DNA of 64,000 bases from Pelobacter propionicus DSM 2379 (lineage in GTDB: Bacteria; Desulfobacterota; Desulfuromonadia; Geobacterales; Pseudopelobacteraceae): NCBI RefSeq assembly GCF_000015045.1, contig NC_008609.1, positions 3,461,501 through 3,525,500 of the forward strand. Reading direction: 5' to 3'. The notes beneath the pieces are model-generated. The model was not told the origin of the DNA, searched no databases, and saw nothing but the letters and a program-made list of their open reading frames with translations. Both the position numbers and the translations under genes were made by a program. Below are positions 38,854 to 47,605 of this stretch, in pieces; within the stretch, counting starts at the first letter, position 1; every line of letters starts with the position of its first letter.

Positions 38854-39156
38854 CTACCCTTTCAGTTCCTGGTGTGCGCCCAGATCCAGTGAACCGCGGC
38901 GTTTGACAAGCAGTACGACGATGGCCATGGCCAGGGCGATTTCGCAGGATGCGGCGACGTAGATGAAGAAGGTCATGGCGATGCCCGGCAGGGTCTGGCT
39001 TCTGACGGCGAAGCCGACGAAGCTTAACACAACGGCGTTGAGCAGGATTTCCAGGCACATCATGACCACCAGCAGGTTGCGGCGAAGGACGACTCCCAGA
39101 AGACCCAGGGAGAAGATGAGTCCCGCAAGGGTAGTCAGGAATTGATACCGATCCAT
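38854..39156 (-). CDS. nuoK: NADH-quinone oxidoreductase subunit K
   Basis: Small membrane subunit of 100 residues with three helices. The conserved glutamate of helix 2 falls in MMCLEILLNAVVL, as expected for proton translocation. Length matches the family. The start codon overlaps the nuoJ stop by 1 base, and nuoL follows 3 bases later. Confidence 0.95.
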   Translation of the reverse strand: MDRYQFLTTLAGLIFSLGLLGVVLRRNLLVVMMCLEILLNAVVLSFVGFAVRSQTLPGIAMTFFIYVAASCEIALAMAIVVLLVKRRGSLDLGAHQELKG

Positions 39157-39650
39157 TAGAGCCCCTCCTTGACCGCGGTCCAGGCGGCGACGACGCCGAT
39201 CAGGAGCAGCACGGTGGCAAGTTCGAAGTGAAACCAGTAGTACTTCATGAACGAAAGCGAAAAGGCGGCGAAGGTGAAGGGGTCGACGGCCGGCGCGGCA
39301 GCGGCGGGCTGCGCGGGCAGGTAGCCGATGGCGGCCCAGACAACGGCGGCGAAGCCCAAGCCAACCACGACAGCCGGGACGATCTTCCGGGCATAGGGGT
39401 GGCGGTAGGAGTCGTCGCGGTCGTCAAGCAGCATGATGGTGTAGACCATGAAGACCATGACGGCGCCGACGTAGATCAGGACCTGGAACATGGCGATGAC
39501 ATGGGCGCCAAGGGCGGCGTAGATGCCGGCAAGGCAGATCATGTGGCTGACCAGGGCCAGGGCGCAGCGCATGGGCTGACGCAGTGTCAGGACCAGAGCG
39601 GCGAAGATGACCGCCAGCAGACTGAAGAAGGCGATGAAGACGTCGATCAC
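39156..39650 (-). CDS. nuoJ: NADH-quinone oxidoreductase subunit J
   Basis: Membrane subunit of 164 residues with five helices. The typical segment QVLIYVGAVMVFMVY in helix 3 carries the flexible pi-bulge region implicated in coupling in other complexes I. It overlaps nuoI by 4 bases and nuoK by 1. Confidence 0.94.
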   Translation of the reverse strand: MIDVFIAFFSLLAVIFAALVLTLRQPMRCALALVSHMICLAGIYAALGAHVIAMFQVLIYVGAVMVFMVYTIMLLDDRDDSYRHPYARKIVPAVVVGLGFAAVVWAAIGYLPAQPAAAAPAVDPFTFAAFSLSFMKYYWFHFELATVLLLIGVVAAWTAVKEGL

Positions 39651-40207
39651 GGATGAACCTCCTGATGGGCCTGACCGGAGCCGGGGTAGCTCTTGGCCGC
39701 GTCACTCGCAGGCTGCCAGTTCATGAGCAGGTCCTGGGTGGCCCACATGTTCTCCCGGTCGAAGCCGGGGAAGTTGGGCGTGTCCTTGGACATGCGGATG
39801 GCGTCTTCGGGGCAGGCTTCGACACAGAAACCGCAGAAGATGCAGCGCGAGTAGTCGATCTCGAACCGGTCCGGGGACTTGGGGTGGAACGGGTCGTTAA
39901 AGTCGGCGGCGGACTGGATCTCGATGCAGTAGGCAGGGCAGACCGTGGCGCACATGTTGCACGATACGCACTGTACCTTGCCGTCGGCACGCGTGGTCAG
40001 GAGGTGCCGGCCCCGGTTGGCGCTGGAGTAGTCGGCCCGCAGTTCTTCCGGATAGTAGGCGGTTAAGGCACCCTTGCGGAAGGTGAGCCATTTCCACATG
40101 TTGCCGAAGAAGACCGATCCGGTGATGCAGAGCCCGCGGATCACCTCGAAGATGTAGAGGCGATCCCACAGATCCATGGTTGGCTTATTCCAGTACTCTT
40201 TCTTCAT
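39647..40207 (-). CDS. nuoI: NADH-quinone oxidoreductase subunit I
   Basis: Ferredoxin-like subunit of the peripheral arm, 186 residues. Two [4Fe-4S] motifs are complete: CVSCNMCATVCP and CIFCGFCVEACP, which form the clusters called N6a and N6b. An N-terminal amphipathic region anchors it at the membrane. The C-terminal tail is proline- and histidine-containing and a little longer than the minimal family. It overlaps nuoJ and lies 1 base after nuoH. Confidence 0.95.
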   Translation of the reverse strand: MKKEYWNKPTMDLWDRLYIFEVIRGLCITGSVFFGNMWKWLTFRKGALTAYYPEELRADYSSANRGRHLLTTRADGKVQCVSCNMCATVCPAYCIEIQSAADFNDPFHPKSPDRFEIDYSRCIFCGFCVEACPEDAIRMSKDTPNFPGFDRENMWATQDLLMNWQPASDAAKSYPGSGQAHQEVHP

Positions 40208-40208
40208 A

Positions 40209-41378
40209 TCATCCTTTCAGCGTGAACCAGCGGACACATGCCGTGGCAACGAGGTTCAGGGCGGCCAGGGGAAGCAGGAACTTCCAGCCGAATCGCATGA
40301 GCTGGTCATAGCGGAAACGGGGCACGGACCAGCGAATCTGGATCTGGAAGCAGCCGATCAGGAATACCTTCACCAGGAAGGTGACTATCTGCACAAGGAC
40401 AACAGTTGCATGGGACAGGGCGATGGTTTTGCCCATGGGGAGCACGAACCCGGCGTCGGTTAAGTACGGCAGGTTGTAGCCGCCCAGAAAGACGGTGACC
40501 AGAAGCGCCGAGACGACGACGATCTCGATGAATTCACTGAGCATGAAGATACCCATCTTCATGGCGGTGTATTCGGTGAAGTAGCCGGAAACCAGTTCCG
40601 ATTCACATTCCGGAAGGTCGAAGGGGACGCGTTTGTTCTCGGCGATGCAGGCGGTGAGGAACAGCACAAAGGCCAGGGGCTGCAGGATGATGCCCCAGGC
40701 GGGAAGTACGCCGAAGAGCAGGCCCGACTGCCAGACCACCATGTCGTTGAGATCCAGGGTGCCGTAGGTGACCACCAGGCTGATTAAAGCCAGACCCATG
40801 GAGACTTCGTAGGAGATCATCTGCGAGGCGGCGCGGGCGGCGCCCAGCAGGGAGAATTTGTTGTTGGAGGACCAGCCGGCCAGCATGGTGCCCAGGATGC
40901 CGATGCCGGAGATGGCCAGGATCACCAGGATGCCGGCGTCAAGTCGGGCTACCTGCATGACATAGCTCTTGTCCCCGAAGAAGTTGACCATGATCTGGGA
41001 GAGCTGGGGGAAGCTGGCCGGGTCGATCAGTTTGCCCGGGACAAGCGTCCCGCCGAAGGGGATGGCGGAGAAGACCAGGAGCACCGGGGCGAGGGCCAGC
41101 CAGGGGGCCAGGTTGTAGCAGAAGCGGTCGTAGGTGGTGGGGGTGAAGTTCTCCTTTAAGAGCATCTTGCTGCCGTCGGCGATACCGTGGATGAGGCCCC
41201 AGGCAACGATCTTGACGTTGGTGAAGGGGATGCGCAGGTAGCAGCGGTTGGCGCCGATGCGGTCGGCCATGATGGCCGACTGCTTGCGCTCCACCCAGGT
41301 GAAGATGGTGGCGACGCCGGCCATGACGGCGATGGCGTAGCCCATGAAGATGAGGTAGACGATCAGGTCCTGTATCAT
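40209..41378 (-). CDS. nuoH: NADH-quinone oxidoreductase subunit H
   Basis: Membrane subunit that joins the two arms and lines the quinone chamber, 389 residues with eight or more helices. Typical motifs are WVERKQSAIMADRIGANR in loop 1, the acidic segment VPFDLPECESELVSGYFTEY, and GGYNLPYL. It overlaps nuoG by 4 bases. Confidence 0.95.
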   Translation of the reverse strand: MIQDLIVYLIFMGYAIAVMAGVATIFTWVERKQSAIMADRIGANRCYLRIPFTNVKIVAWGLIHGIADGSKMLLKENFTPTTYDRFCYNLAPWLALAPVLLVFSAIPFGGTLVPGKLIDPASFPQLSQIMVNFFGDKSYVMQVARLDAGILVILAISGIGILGTMLAGWSSNNKFSLLGAARAASQMISYEVSMGLALISLVVTYGTLDLNDMVVWQSGLLFGVLPAWGIILQPLAFVLFLTACIAENKRVPFDLPECESELVSGYFTEYTAMKMGIFMLSEFIEIVVVSALLVTVFLGGYNLPYLTDAGFVLPMGKTIALSHATVVLVQIVTFLVKVFLIGCFQIQIRWSVPRFRYDQLMRFGWKFLLPLAALNLVATACVRWFTLKG

Positions 41379-42781
41379 GCGAGCCTCCCGAACAGTTCGC
41401 CGGCATGCTGGACCAGCTCCGGTTTGTCGAACACTTTGTCAAAACAGTTCGCCGTGCCTTCGAAGTTGGTGAAGCTCCCGCTCCGCTCCATGAAGGTGGA
41501 GATGGGGATCAGGATGTCGGCGTTTTTGTCCTGGGCGTTCTCAAAGGAGGACAGCTGGATGACGGTGGCGCTGCCCAGGTCGGAGAGTCTGACCCCTTCG
41601 CCCCAGACGATGACCAGGTCGTGGCCGGCCTGGCTGTAGGCCTGGCTACCGAACAGGTCTGCCACGCCTCTGCTGTTGGGGTTCTTGTCACCCTTGATCA
41701 GGACGTTGTCTTCGACGATCTCCCCTTTCTCGGGGCCTGCGTCCTGGCGGGTGTAGACGGTGAAGCGCTCGCCCAGGTGCTGTTTGAAGGCGGCCAGCTC
41801 TTCGTTGGAGGCCCACGCCGAGACCAGGATGGCCGGGCTCGATGCCTGGGAGATGAGCCGTTTGGCTTCGCCGATGGTTTCTTCCAGGCCGACGAAGGCG
41901 CCGTGCACCAGGGGACGCAGCGCCCTGGGGCGTTTCATGAGTTCTTTGGGCAGGTCGAAGCCTTTGTTGCAGATCCAGGGACCGTTGATCTCCGGGTTGT
42001 CGCACGGCGTGACCCTATAGACCATGCGGTTTTTCTCTTCGCCCAGGGCGCGCAGATGCCAGTGGTGGGCCCGTTTCCAGATGTTGATGCTGCAGCCCCT
42101 GGCGCAGCCGGGACAGACGGAACGAACCGGCTCCAGGTACCAGACCCGGCTCTTGTAGAGGAAGTCGCGGGAGAGGAGCGCTCCCACGGGACAGATGGTG
42201 GTGACGTTGTCCGAGTAGGGGTCGTCGAAGGTCCCCTGGTCCAGGCGCTCGACCCGGGAGTGGCTGCCCCGCTCGACGATGCCCAACTGGAAGGAGCCGG
42301 AGACTTCGCGGGTGAAGCGCACGCAGCGGCTGCAGAGGATGCAGCGCTCGGCGTCGTAGACGATCCTGTCGGAGAGGTCGTAGAACTTGGGCTTGTGGTG
42401 CTTGGCATCGATGTTGAACGGTTCATCCGCCCCGTACTTCATCTGGTATTCCTGCAGCCGGCACTCGCCCGCCTTGTCGCAGATGCCGCAGTCCACCGGG
42501 TGGTTTAAGGTGATGAACTGCATGACGGCACGCCGGGCGGCCCGAACCGGTTCGCTGTCCGTTTCGATCTCCATTCCCGGGGTGATGGGCAGGTTGCAGG
42601 CCGGCATGAGTTTGGGACGACCGTTGACCTGCACCAGGCAGATGCGGCAGTTACCGGCGATGGAGAGGCAGGGGTGATAGCAGAGGTGGGGAATATGGAT
42701 GCCGTGCCTGAGCGCCGCTTCCATTACGGTTTCGCCTTCCTGCGTCTCGATGACTTGGTTGTCGATCTTTAGTTCAATCAT
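41375..42781 (-). CDS. nuoG: NADH-quinone oxidoreductase subunit G, short form
   Basis: Iron-sulphur subunit of the NADH module, 468 residues against roughly 780-910 in T. thermophilus and E. coli. Cluster ligands are intact: [2Fe-2S] C34, C45, C48, C62; the His-Cys [4Fe-4S] H94, C98, C101, C107; a second [4Fe-4S] C147, C150, C153, C197; and an N7-type set C223, C226, C230, C271. The molybdopterin-oxidoreductase-like fold that normally follows is strongly shortened (about 280-468). The frame is continuous and overlaps nuoH, so this appears to be a natural short form and not a frameshift. Confidence 0.9.
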   Translation of the reverse strand: MIELKIDNQVIETQEGETVMEAALRHGIHIPHLCYHPCLSIAGNCRICLVQVNGRPKLMPACNLPITPGMEIETDSEPVRAARRAVMQFITLNHPVDCGICDKAGECRLQEYQMKYGADEPFNIDAKHHKPKFYDLSDRIVYDAERCILCSRCVRFTREVSGSFQLGIVERGSHSRVERLDQGTFDDPYSDNVTTICPVGALLSRDFLYKSRVWYLEPVRSVCPGCARGCSINIWKRAHHWHLRALGEEKNRMVYRVTPCDNPEINGPWICNKGFDLPKELMKRPRALRPLVHGAFVGLEETIGEAKRLISQASSPAILVSAWASNEELAAFKQHLGERFTVYTRQDAGPEKGEIVEDNVLIKGDKNPNSRGVADLFGSQAYSQAGHDLVIVWGEGVRLSDLGSATVIQLSSFENAQDKNADILIPISTFMERSGSFTNFEGTANCFDKVFDKPELVQHAGELFGRLA

Positions 42782-42788
42782 GGCGCCT

Positions 42789-44072
42789 TCAGATTTCCAA
42801 ACGACCGTCGTTCATGGAACGACCGTGTTCGATGTAGTAGTCGAATTCCGCTCTGAATTTCGTGATGAAGTTTATGACCGGCATGGAGGCGGCGTCGCCC
42901 AGGGCGCAGACGGTGTTGCCCATGATGCCCTTGGTGATCCGCTCCAGACTCTCCAGGTCTCCCTTGACTCCCTTGCCAGCTACGATGCGGCTGATGATGT
43001 CGTTCATCCAGGCGCTTCCCTCGCGGCAGGGGGTGCACTGGCCGCAGGATTCGTGGGCGTAGAAGCGGCTTAGCGTGTGCAGCAGTCTGACCATGCAGAC
43101 CCCTTCGGCGATGACGATGACCCCGCCGGAACCGAGCATGGTGCGGTAGGTGGAGAGGCATTCGGCATCCAGGTTGGCGGTCTCCACGTCTTGGGGCAAG
43201 AGAATCGGGGTGGAGGAGCCGCCCGGGATGACGGCTTTGAGCTCTTTGCCGTTCAGGATTCCGCCGCACTCCTCGAAGATCAGTTTCTTTAAGGGGTAGC
43301 CCAGGGGAAGTTCATACAGGCCCGGTTTTTTGACGTGGCCGGAGACGCCGAAGATCTTGGTGCCGGGGTGCTTCTCGGTGCCCATGGCGCTAAAGGCCTT
43401 GGCGCCGTTGGTCATGATCCAGGGAACGTTGGCCAAGGTCTCCACGTTGTTGACGACGGTGGGGGCTTTGTAGAGGCCCTGCACGGCCGGGAAGGGCGGC
43501 TTGTTGCGCGGGTAGCCCTTGAAGCCTTCGATGGATGTATAAAGGCTGGATTCCTCGCCGCAGACGTAGGCGCCGCCACCCTGCATGACCCGGATGTCGC
43601 AGGAGAAGGAGCTGCCCAGGATGTTCTCGCCCAGGTAGCCGGCTTTGTAGGCCTCACTCATGGCGTCCATGAGCCTTCTGAAGGAGAGGTCGAATTCACC
43701 CCTGATGTAGATGAAGGCGTTTCTGACGTTAAGCGCGTAGGCGGCCAGGATCATCCCTTCGATGAGCTGGTGGGAGTTGTGCTCGAAGATCCAGCGGTCT
43801 TTGAAGGTGCCCGGCTCCCCTTCGTCGGCGTTGCAGCAGAGGTAGACGACGGGGGCCTTCTTGTTGACGAAGGACCATTTGCTGCCGGTGGGGAAGCCGG
43901 CGCCGCCGCGGCCACGAAGACCCGATGCCATGACTTCCTTCTCCACGTCGATGGGCTGCAGGGTCTTGAGGGCGTTCTCAAGGGCCTGGTAGCCGCCACG
44001 CCCCTGGTACGCTTTAAGCGTATGGGAGTCGGCGGTTACGGGGAAATTGAAGAAGATTCTCTCGCTTGTCAT
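42789..44072 (-). CDS. nuoF: NADH-quinone oxidoreductase subunit F
   Basis: NADH- and FMN-binding subunit of complex I, 427 residues. The glycine-rich NADH loop GLRGRGGAGFPTG, the FMN segment NADEGEPGTFKDR, and the [4Fe-4S] (N3) motif ESCGQCTPCREGS are all present. The ATG at 44072 overlaps nuoE by 4 bases; the longer in-frame start at 44174 would lie in nuoE. It passes electrons from NADH to NuoE/NuoG clusters. Confidence 0.95.
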   Translation of the reverse strand: MTSERIFFNFPVTADSHTLKAYQGRGGYQALENALKTLQPIDVEKEVMASGLRGRGGAGFPTGSKWSFVNKKAPVVYLCCNADEGEPGTFKDRWIFEHNSHQLIEGMILAAYALNVRNAFIYIRGEFDLSFRRLMDAMSEAYKAGYLGENILGSSFSCDIRVMQGGGAYVCGEESSLYTSIEGFKGYPRNKPPFPAVQGLYKAPTVVNNVETLANVPWIMTNGAKAFSAMGTEKHPGTKIFGVSGHVKKPGLYELPLGYPLKKLIFEECGGILNGKELKAVIPGGSSTPILLPQDVETANLDAECLSTYRTMLGSGGVIVIAEGVCMVRLLHTLSRFYAHESCGQCTPCREGSAWMNDIISRIVAGKGVKGDLESLERITKGIMGNTVCALGDAASMPVINFITKFRAEFDYYIEHGRSMNDGRLEI

Positions 44073-44533
44073 GAAAGCCCCTTCAAGATCTGATCGATTT
44101 TTGCTTCGGTCAGTTGCTCGTGATAGGTGTCGTCGATCTGCATGACCGGGGCGGTGCCGCAGGAGGCCAGGCATTCGACGAGAAGCAGGGTGAAACGGCC
44201 GTCAGCGGTGGTCTCGCCCGGTTTGATACCCAGTTTCTGGGAGAGGTGGTCGATGATCCGCTCGGCGCCCATGAGGGAGCAGGCGATGTTGCGGCAGACC
44301 TTGATGACGTGCGTGCCCACCGGGTGGCGGTAGAACATGGTGTACCAGGTGAGCGCTTCTTTGACCTGCATGGCCGGAAGACCCAGGTAGTTGGCGATGA
44401 AGACGGCGTCGCTCTCGCCAAGGCTCTTCTTCTCGTCCAGCATGATCCTTAAGAAAGGCATGACCAGGGAGGAGTTCAGCTCCTTGGGGTAGGTGGCGCG
44501 CAATTGGGCGAATTTCTCTTCTATACAGCTCAT
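44069..44533 (-). CDS. nuoE: NADH-quinone oxidoreductase subunit E
   Basis: Thioredoxin-like [2Fe-2S] subunit (cluster N1a), 154 residues. The four ligands appear as KVCRNIAC and VECLASCG, the usual spacing. An N-terminal helical bundle precedes the thioredoxin fold. The gene overlaps nuoD and nuoF by 4 bases each, keeping the NADH module in one coupled unit. Confidence 0.95.
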   Translation of the reverse strand: MSCIEEKFAQLRATYPKELNSSLVMPFLRIMLDEKKSLGESDAVFIANYLGLPAMQVKEALTWYTMFYRHPVGTHVIKVCRNIACSLMGAERIIDHLSQKLGIKPGETTADGRFTLLLVECLASCGTAPVMQIDDTYHEQLTEAKIDQILKGLS

Positions 44534-45750
44534 CGGTCACACTCCCCGCCGATCATGTTCATGGAGCCGAAGGTGGCGATGACGTCGGCGACTTGATATC
44601 CCTCCAGCAGGGTGTGCATGCCACCCATGTGCGCGAAGCTGGGACTTCTGACATGCAGTTTGTAGGGACGGCCGCTGCCGTCGCTGATCAGGTAGAAGCC
44701 GAGCTCGCCGTTGGGCGCTTCGTGGCTTACGTAGATTTCGCCGGCAGGTACCTGGATGCCGTCGATGACCAGTTTGAAGTGGCTGATCAGGTATTCGATC
44801 TTGGTGTAGACCTTGTCTTTGGTGGGATACATGATCCGGCGGTCGTCGATGTTGACCGGGCCGTCGGGAAGTTTCTTCATGCACTGCCTGACCATGGAGA
44901 TTGATTCGTCGATCTCGCGCATGCGCACGTAGTAACGGTCGTAGTTGTCCCCCTTGATACCGACGGGGACTTCGAAGTCAAGGTCGGCATAGGCGAGATA
45001 CGGGTTGTCTTTCCTGATGTCGATCTTGGCGCCGGTGGAGCGCAGGATCGGGCCGGTGTAGCCCCAGTTGAGCGCGTGCTCGGGACTCATGGCGCCCACG
45101 TCGCGGGTACGGTCGATGAAGATGCGGTTACGGTCCAGAAGCCCGTGGATGCGGCCGCAGTACTTCTCGGTGAACTGCAGGATCTCTTCCAGCCGCTCCA
45201 GCCAGCCGTCGGGCAGGTCGTTCTTTAAGCCGCCGACACGGGCAAAGGAGTAGGTGAGGCGCGCGCCGGTGAGCTGATTCAAGTGCTCGAAGATATAGTC
45301 GCGGATGGTCATCAGGTACAAAAACGCGGTCATGGCGCCCATTTCCATGACAGTGGCAGCAACGCAGGTGACGTGGTCGGCGACCCGGTTGTATTCGGCC
45401 AGGAGCGTGCGCAGGTAGATGCAGCGCGGCGTGAGTTCGATGCCTAAGAGTTTCTCCACACCTTCCACGTAGGCGAAGTTGTTGTTCAGGGCCGAGCAGT
45501 AGTTCAAACGGTCGGTGAAGGGGATGATCTTGTGGTAGGTGTGGTGCTCCGATTCCTTCTCGAAGCCACGGTGCAGGTAGCCGCAGTGGATGTCGGCTTT
45601 GGCGACTCTCTCTCCGTCCAGGGCGGCGATGATCTGTATGGTGCCGTGGGTGGCCGGATGGGAGGGACCCATGTTGACCAGAACATGGTTCGGGTCGGCG
45701 GTCTGTTCCAGGTTTGATCGTACCGGGGATTTGTATTCCACGCTGTTCAC
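44530..45750 (-). CDS. nuoD: NADH-quinone oxidoreductase subunit D
   Basis: 49-kDa-type subunit forming the quinone site with NuoB, 406 residues. The N-terminal VNMGPSHPATHG loop with its quinone-binding histidine, the HCGYLHRGFEK segment, and the C-terminal GGMHTLLEGYQVADVIATFG and GECDR end are family hallmarks. It is separate from nuoC here, unlike the nuoCD fusion of E. coli; the stop of nuoC directly precedes its start. Confidence 0.95.
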   Translation of the reverse strand: MNSVEYKSPVRSNLEQTADPNHVLVNMGPSHPATHGTIQIIAALDGERVAKADIHCGYLHRGFEKESEHHTYHKIIPFTDRLNYCSALNNNFAYVEGVEKLLGIELTPRCIYLRTLLAEYNRVADHVTCVAATVMEMGAMTAFLYLMTIRDYIFEHLNQLTGARLTYSFARVGGLKNDLPDGWLERLEEILQFTEKYCGRIHGLLDRNRIFIDRTRDVGAMSPEHALNWGYTGPILRSTGAKIDIRKDNPYLAYADLDFEVPVGIKGDNYDRYYVRMREIDESISMVRQCMKKLPDGPVNIDDRRIMYPTKDKVYTKIEYLISHFKLVIDGIQVPAGEIYVSHEAPNGELGFYLISDGSGRPYKLHVRSPSFAHMGGMHTLLEGYQVADVIATFGSMNMIGGECDR

Positions 45751-46215
45751 CTATTTCCGATATTCGACGATGGGTTGTTCCCTGTCGATGGGGTAGTCTT
45801 TACGCAGGGGATGGCCTTCGAACCCTTCGTACAAAAGGATCGGACGAAGGTCGTCGTTGCCGATGGAGACGATGCCGTACATCTCGTGCACTTCGCGCTC
45901 GATGTAGCGGGCCGAACCGTACAGGCCGGTTAGGGTCGGGACGTTGGGCTCGGCTTCCGTGACCGGTACCTTGATCCTGACCCGCACGTTGTTGCGCGGG
46001 CTGTACAGGTGGTAGACGACGTCGAAGCGAGGGTCCCGCTCGGGATAGTCCACGCCGGTTATGTCCAGAAGAAGATCGAAGTAGAAGGAGCGCTTCAGGC
46101 GGGTGATCAGGGGAAGGATACGGCCGGCGTCGGTCTCAAGGACCAGCATGCCGTGACTGTCCCAGGATCGATCGTACAACTCACTGACGGTGGTGCGTAT
46201 TGTCTCGTTGACCAT
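45751..46215 (-). CDS. nuoC: NADH-quinone oxidoreductase subunit C
   Basis: 30-kDa-type peripheral subunit, 154 residues. The signature REVHEMYGI (E-R-E-x2-D/E-MYGI-type) and HPLRKDYP near the C-terminus are diagnostic. The ATG at 46215 follows AGAGAGAA; a longer frame reaching 46257 has weaker support. It abuts nuoD directly and is separated from nuoB by 158 bases with small hairpins, unusual in this otherwise tight operon. Confidence 0.93.
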   Translation of the reverse strand: MVNETIRTTVSELYDRSWDSHGMLVLETDAGRILPLITRLKRSFYFDLLLDITGVDYPERDPRFDVVYHLYSPRNNVRVRIKVPVTEAEPNVPTLTGLYGSARYIEREVHEMYGIVSIGNDDLRPILLYEGFEGHPLRKDYPIDREQPIVEYRK

Positions 46216-46266
46216 GGAGTTCTCTCTTATGTCCGCAAATAACGGTTCAGGTACCAAAGGAGGAGA

Positions 46267-46327
46267 CGCCTAAGGCGCAAAAACCCTCCCCTATGTCGTA
46301 ACTCTCCCAGTCCGGCAAAACGCCGGA
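46267..46327. promoter_or_regulatory. Small hairpins in the nuoB-nuoC gap
   Basis: CGCC-TAA-GGCG (46267-46277) and TCCGGC-AAAAC-GCCGGA (46311-46327) are short perfect hairpins. On the minus-strand transcript the second is not followed by a T-run. They may mark an mRNA processing or stability site between nuoB and nuoC. Confidence 0.4.
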
Positions 46328-46373
46328 GAGGAAAGCGTGTATCTGCGTTGATACCGCGGGGTAATGCGGGGGA

Positions 46374-46865
46374 TCAGACCGGTACCGGGTTCTGTTTCTC
46401 GTACGGGAAGATCGGGTGGCGCTCGCCGGCTATCTTGTCCTGCAGTTTCATGATGGCGTCGATGACCATCTCGGGGCGCGGCGGGCAGCCGGGGATGTAG
46501 ATATCCACCGGGATGATCCGGTCCACACCCTGAAGCACGGTGTAGTTGCGATAGACACCACCACTGGTGGCGCAGGCGCCAAACGCCATGACCCATTTGG
46601 GATCGCACATCTGGTCGTAGACTCTTTTAATGACCGGGGCTTCCTTGTGGGTGATGGTGCCGACTACCATCAAAAGGTCGGACTGACGGGGGGTAAAGCG
46701 GGGAAGCGCGGCACCGAAACGGTCGGTGTCGTACAGGGTGGAGGCAACGGCCATGAATTCCATGCCGCAGCAGGCGGTGACGAAAGGATAGGGGAAAATA
46801 CTGAACTTGCGGACCCAGCCGATCAGTTCGTCCTTACGGGTTGTCAGATACTCCATCATCGCCAT
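46374..46865 (-). CDS. nuoB: NADH-quinone oxidoreductase subunit B
   Basis: Carries the terminal [4Fe-4S] cluster N2 next to the quinone site, 163 residues. The tandem cysteines in TACCGMEFMA, FGACATSGGVYRNY, and IPGCPPRPE supply the ligands. Its start overlaps the nuoA 3' end by 10 bases. Length is normal for the family. Confidence 0.95.
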   Translation of the reverse strand: MAMMEYLTTRKDELIGWVRKFSIFPYPFVTACCGMEFMAVASTLYDTDRFGAALPRFTPRQSDLLMVVGTITHKEAPVIKRVYDQMCDPKWVMAFGACATSGGVYRNYTVLQGVDRIIPVDIYIPGCPPRPEMVIDAIMKLQDKIAGERHPIFPYEKQNPVPV

Positions 46866-47227
46866 TCAAGACCACCTTCCTTCCAGATATAGATGAATGC
46901 CAAAGAAAGCACGCCCATGAAAAACAGAAACGAGAACAACGAGAGCGTGGCCATGTCGCGGTTGCCGGCGGATACCGCCCAGATGAACAGAAGCACGGCT
47001 TCCAGATCGAACAGAAGAAAAAAGATGGCGATGGGGTAGTACTTGATGGACAGCGGACGGACGTTGCGCTGTTGCAGGGGGTTGGAACCGCACTCGAACG
47101 GCTCCAGCTTGATGGCGCTCGGCTCGCTGCGCGGACCCAGAAGCGCGTTCAGACCGACAATCAAACCGACAAAACCGACCGACGCCAGAAGAAACAGAAA
47201 AAACGAAAAGTACGGGCTCATATCCAT
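46856..47227 (-). CDS. nuoA: NADH-quinone oxidoreductase subunit A
   Basis: Small three-helix membrane subunit next to NuoH, 123 residues. The loop motif FECGSNPL with its conserved cysteine and the acidic helix FFLLFDLEAVLLFIWA are typical. Start choice is uncertain: ATG 47227 (MDMSPYF), GTG 47236 just 3 bases after AAGGA, or ATG 47221. It is the first gene of the nuo operon, about 110 bases downstream of a strong promoter candidate. Confidence 0.93.
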   Translation of the reverse strand: MDMSPYFSFFLFLLASVGFVGLIVGLNALLGPRSEPSAIKLEPFECGSNPLQQRNVRPLSIKYYPIAIFFLLFDLEAVLLFIWAVSAGNRDMATLSLFSFLFFMGVLSLAFIYIWKEGGLEWR

Positions 47228-47262
47228 ATCAGTCACTCATCCTTGCCGTTTAAATCTCAGCC

Positions 47263-47278
47263 CCGACACAAACCGCAC
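47263..47278. repeat. Direct repeat of the nuo control region, downstream copy
   Basis: CCGACACAAACCGCAC occurs here and again, identically, at 47400-47415. This copy lies in the nuo leader, about 60-75 bases after the inferred transcription start. The AAACCGCA part (47270-47277) pairs with TGCGGTTT (47289-47296), so this copy contributes one arm of an 8-bp hairpin in the nuo leader RNA. Confidence 0.7.
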
Positions 47279-47344
47279 AAAAAAGAAATGCGGTTTCAGC
47301 GATCACAAAAAAACAAAGAAAACACCAGCCAAAAAGCGGAAACA

Positions 47345-47373
47345 GTAATACACATTATCAACGGACAAGTCAA
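47345..47373 (-). promoter_or_regulatory. Sigma-70-type promoter of the nuo operon
   Basis: On the minus strand, TTGACT (47373-47368) and TATTAC (47350-47345) are separated by exactly 17 bases. This matches the sigma-70 consensus at 5 of 6 and 4 of 6 positions. Transcription would begin near 47338, leaving a leader of about 110 bases before nuoA. Confidence 0.7.
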
Positions 47374-47399
47374 GCAACTATTAAAAAGCAGTACCCTTT

Positions 47400-47415
47400 C
47401 CGACACAAACCGCAC
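47400..47415. repeat. Direct repeat of the nuo control region, upstream copy
   Basis: Identical in all 16 bases to 47263-47278. It lies upstream of the nuo -35 element, centred near -70 relative to the inferred start, a position open to an activator. Unlike the other copy it has no pairing partner next to it. Confidence 0.65.
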
Positions 47416-47605
47416 TCACAAAACAACCAATCCACACGGTGAAACAACTACACAGGGGGAGGGAGAGACTGTGCCGGTACCCGCTGGCCATGGCCCATGC
47501 GCCGTGACGGACAGATGCGGGCAACATGAATTCACGCTCGAAGGAACGCGGCATGAAATATCCTGTTGCCTTGTTTCCGCGACTTCATGTAGATATGCTT
47601 CCACC

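Larger units (their letters stand above)
47237..47605. other. Divergent control region between nuoA and the L,D-transpeptidase gene
   Basis: These 369 bases are unusually AT-rich near nuoA (47260-47460) compared with the window. They contain the nuo promoter, a 16-base direct repeat and a leader hairpin, listed separately. The half nearer 47605 is GC-rich; a possible TTGCCT/TAGATA pair (about 47570-47599) would place the transpeptidase ATG almost at the transcript start and is weak. No gene is seen. Confidence 0.6.

Noticed and set aside
46841-47605. Long upstream extension of the L,D-transpeptidase
   Set aside because: It runs antisense to nuoA and through the nuo promoter; ATG 47606 starts a proper signal peptide.
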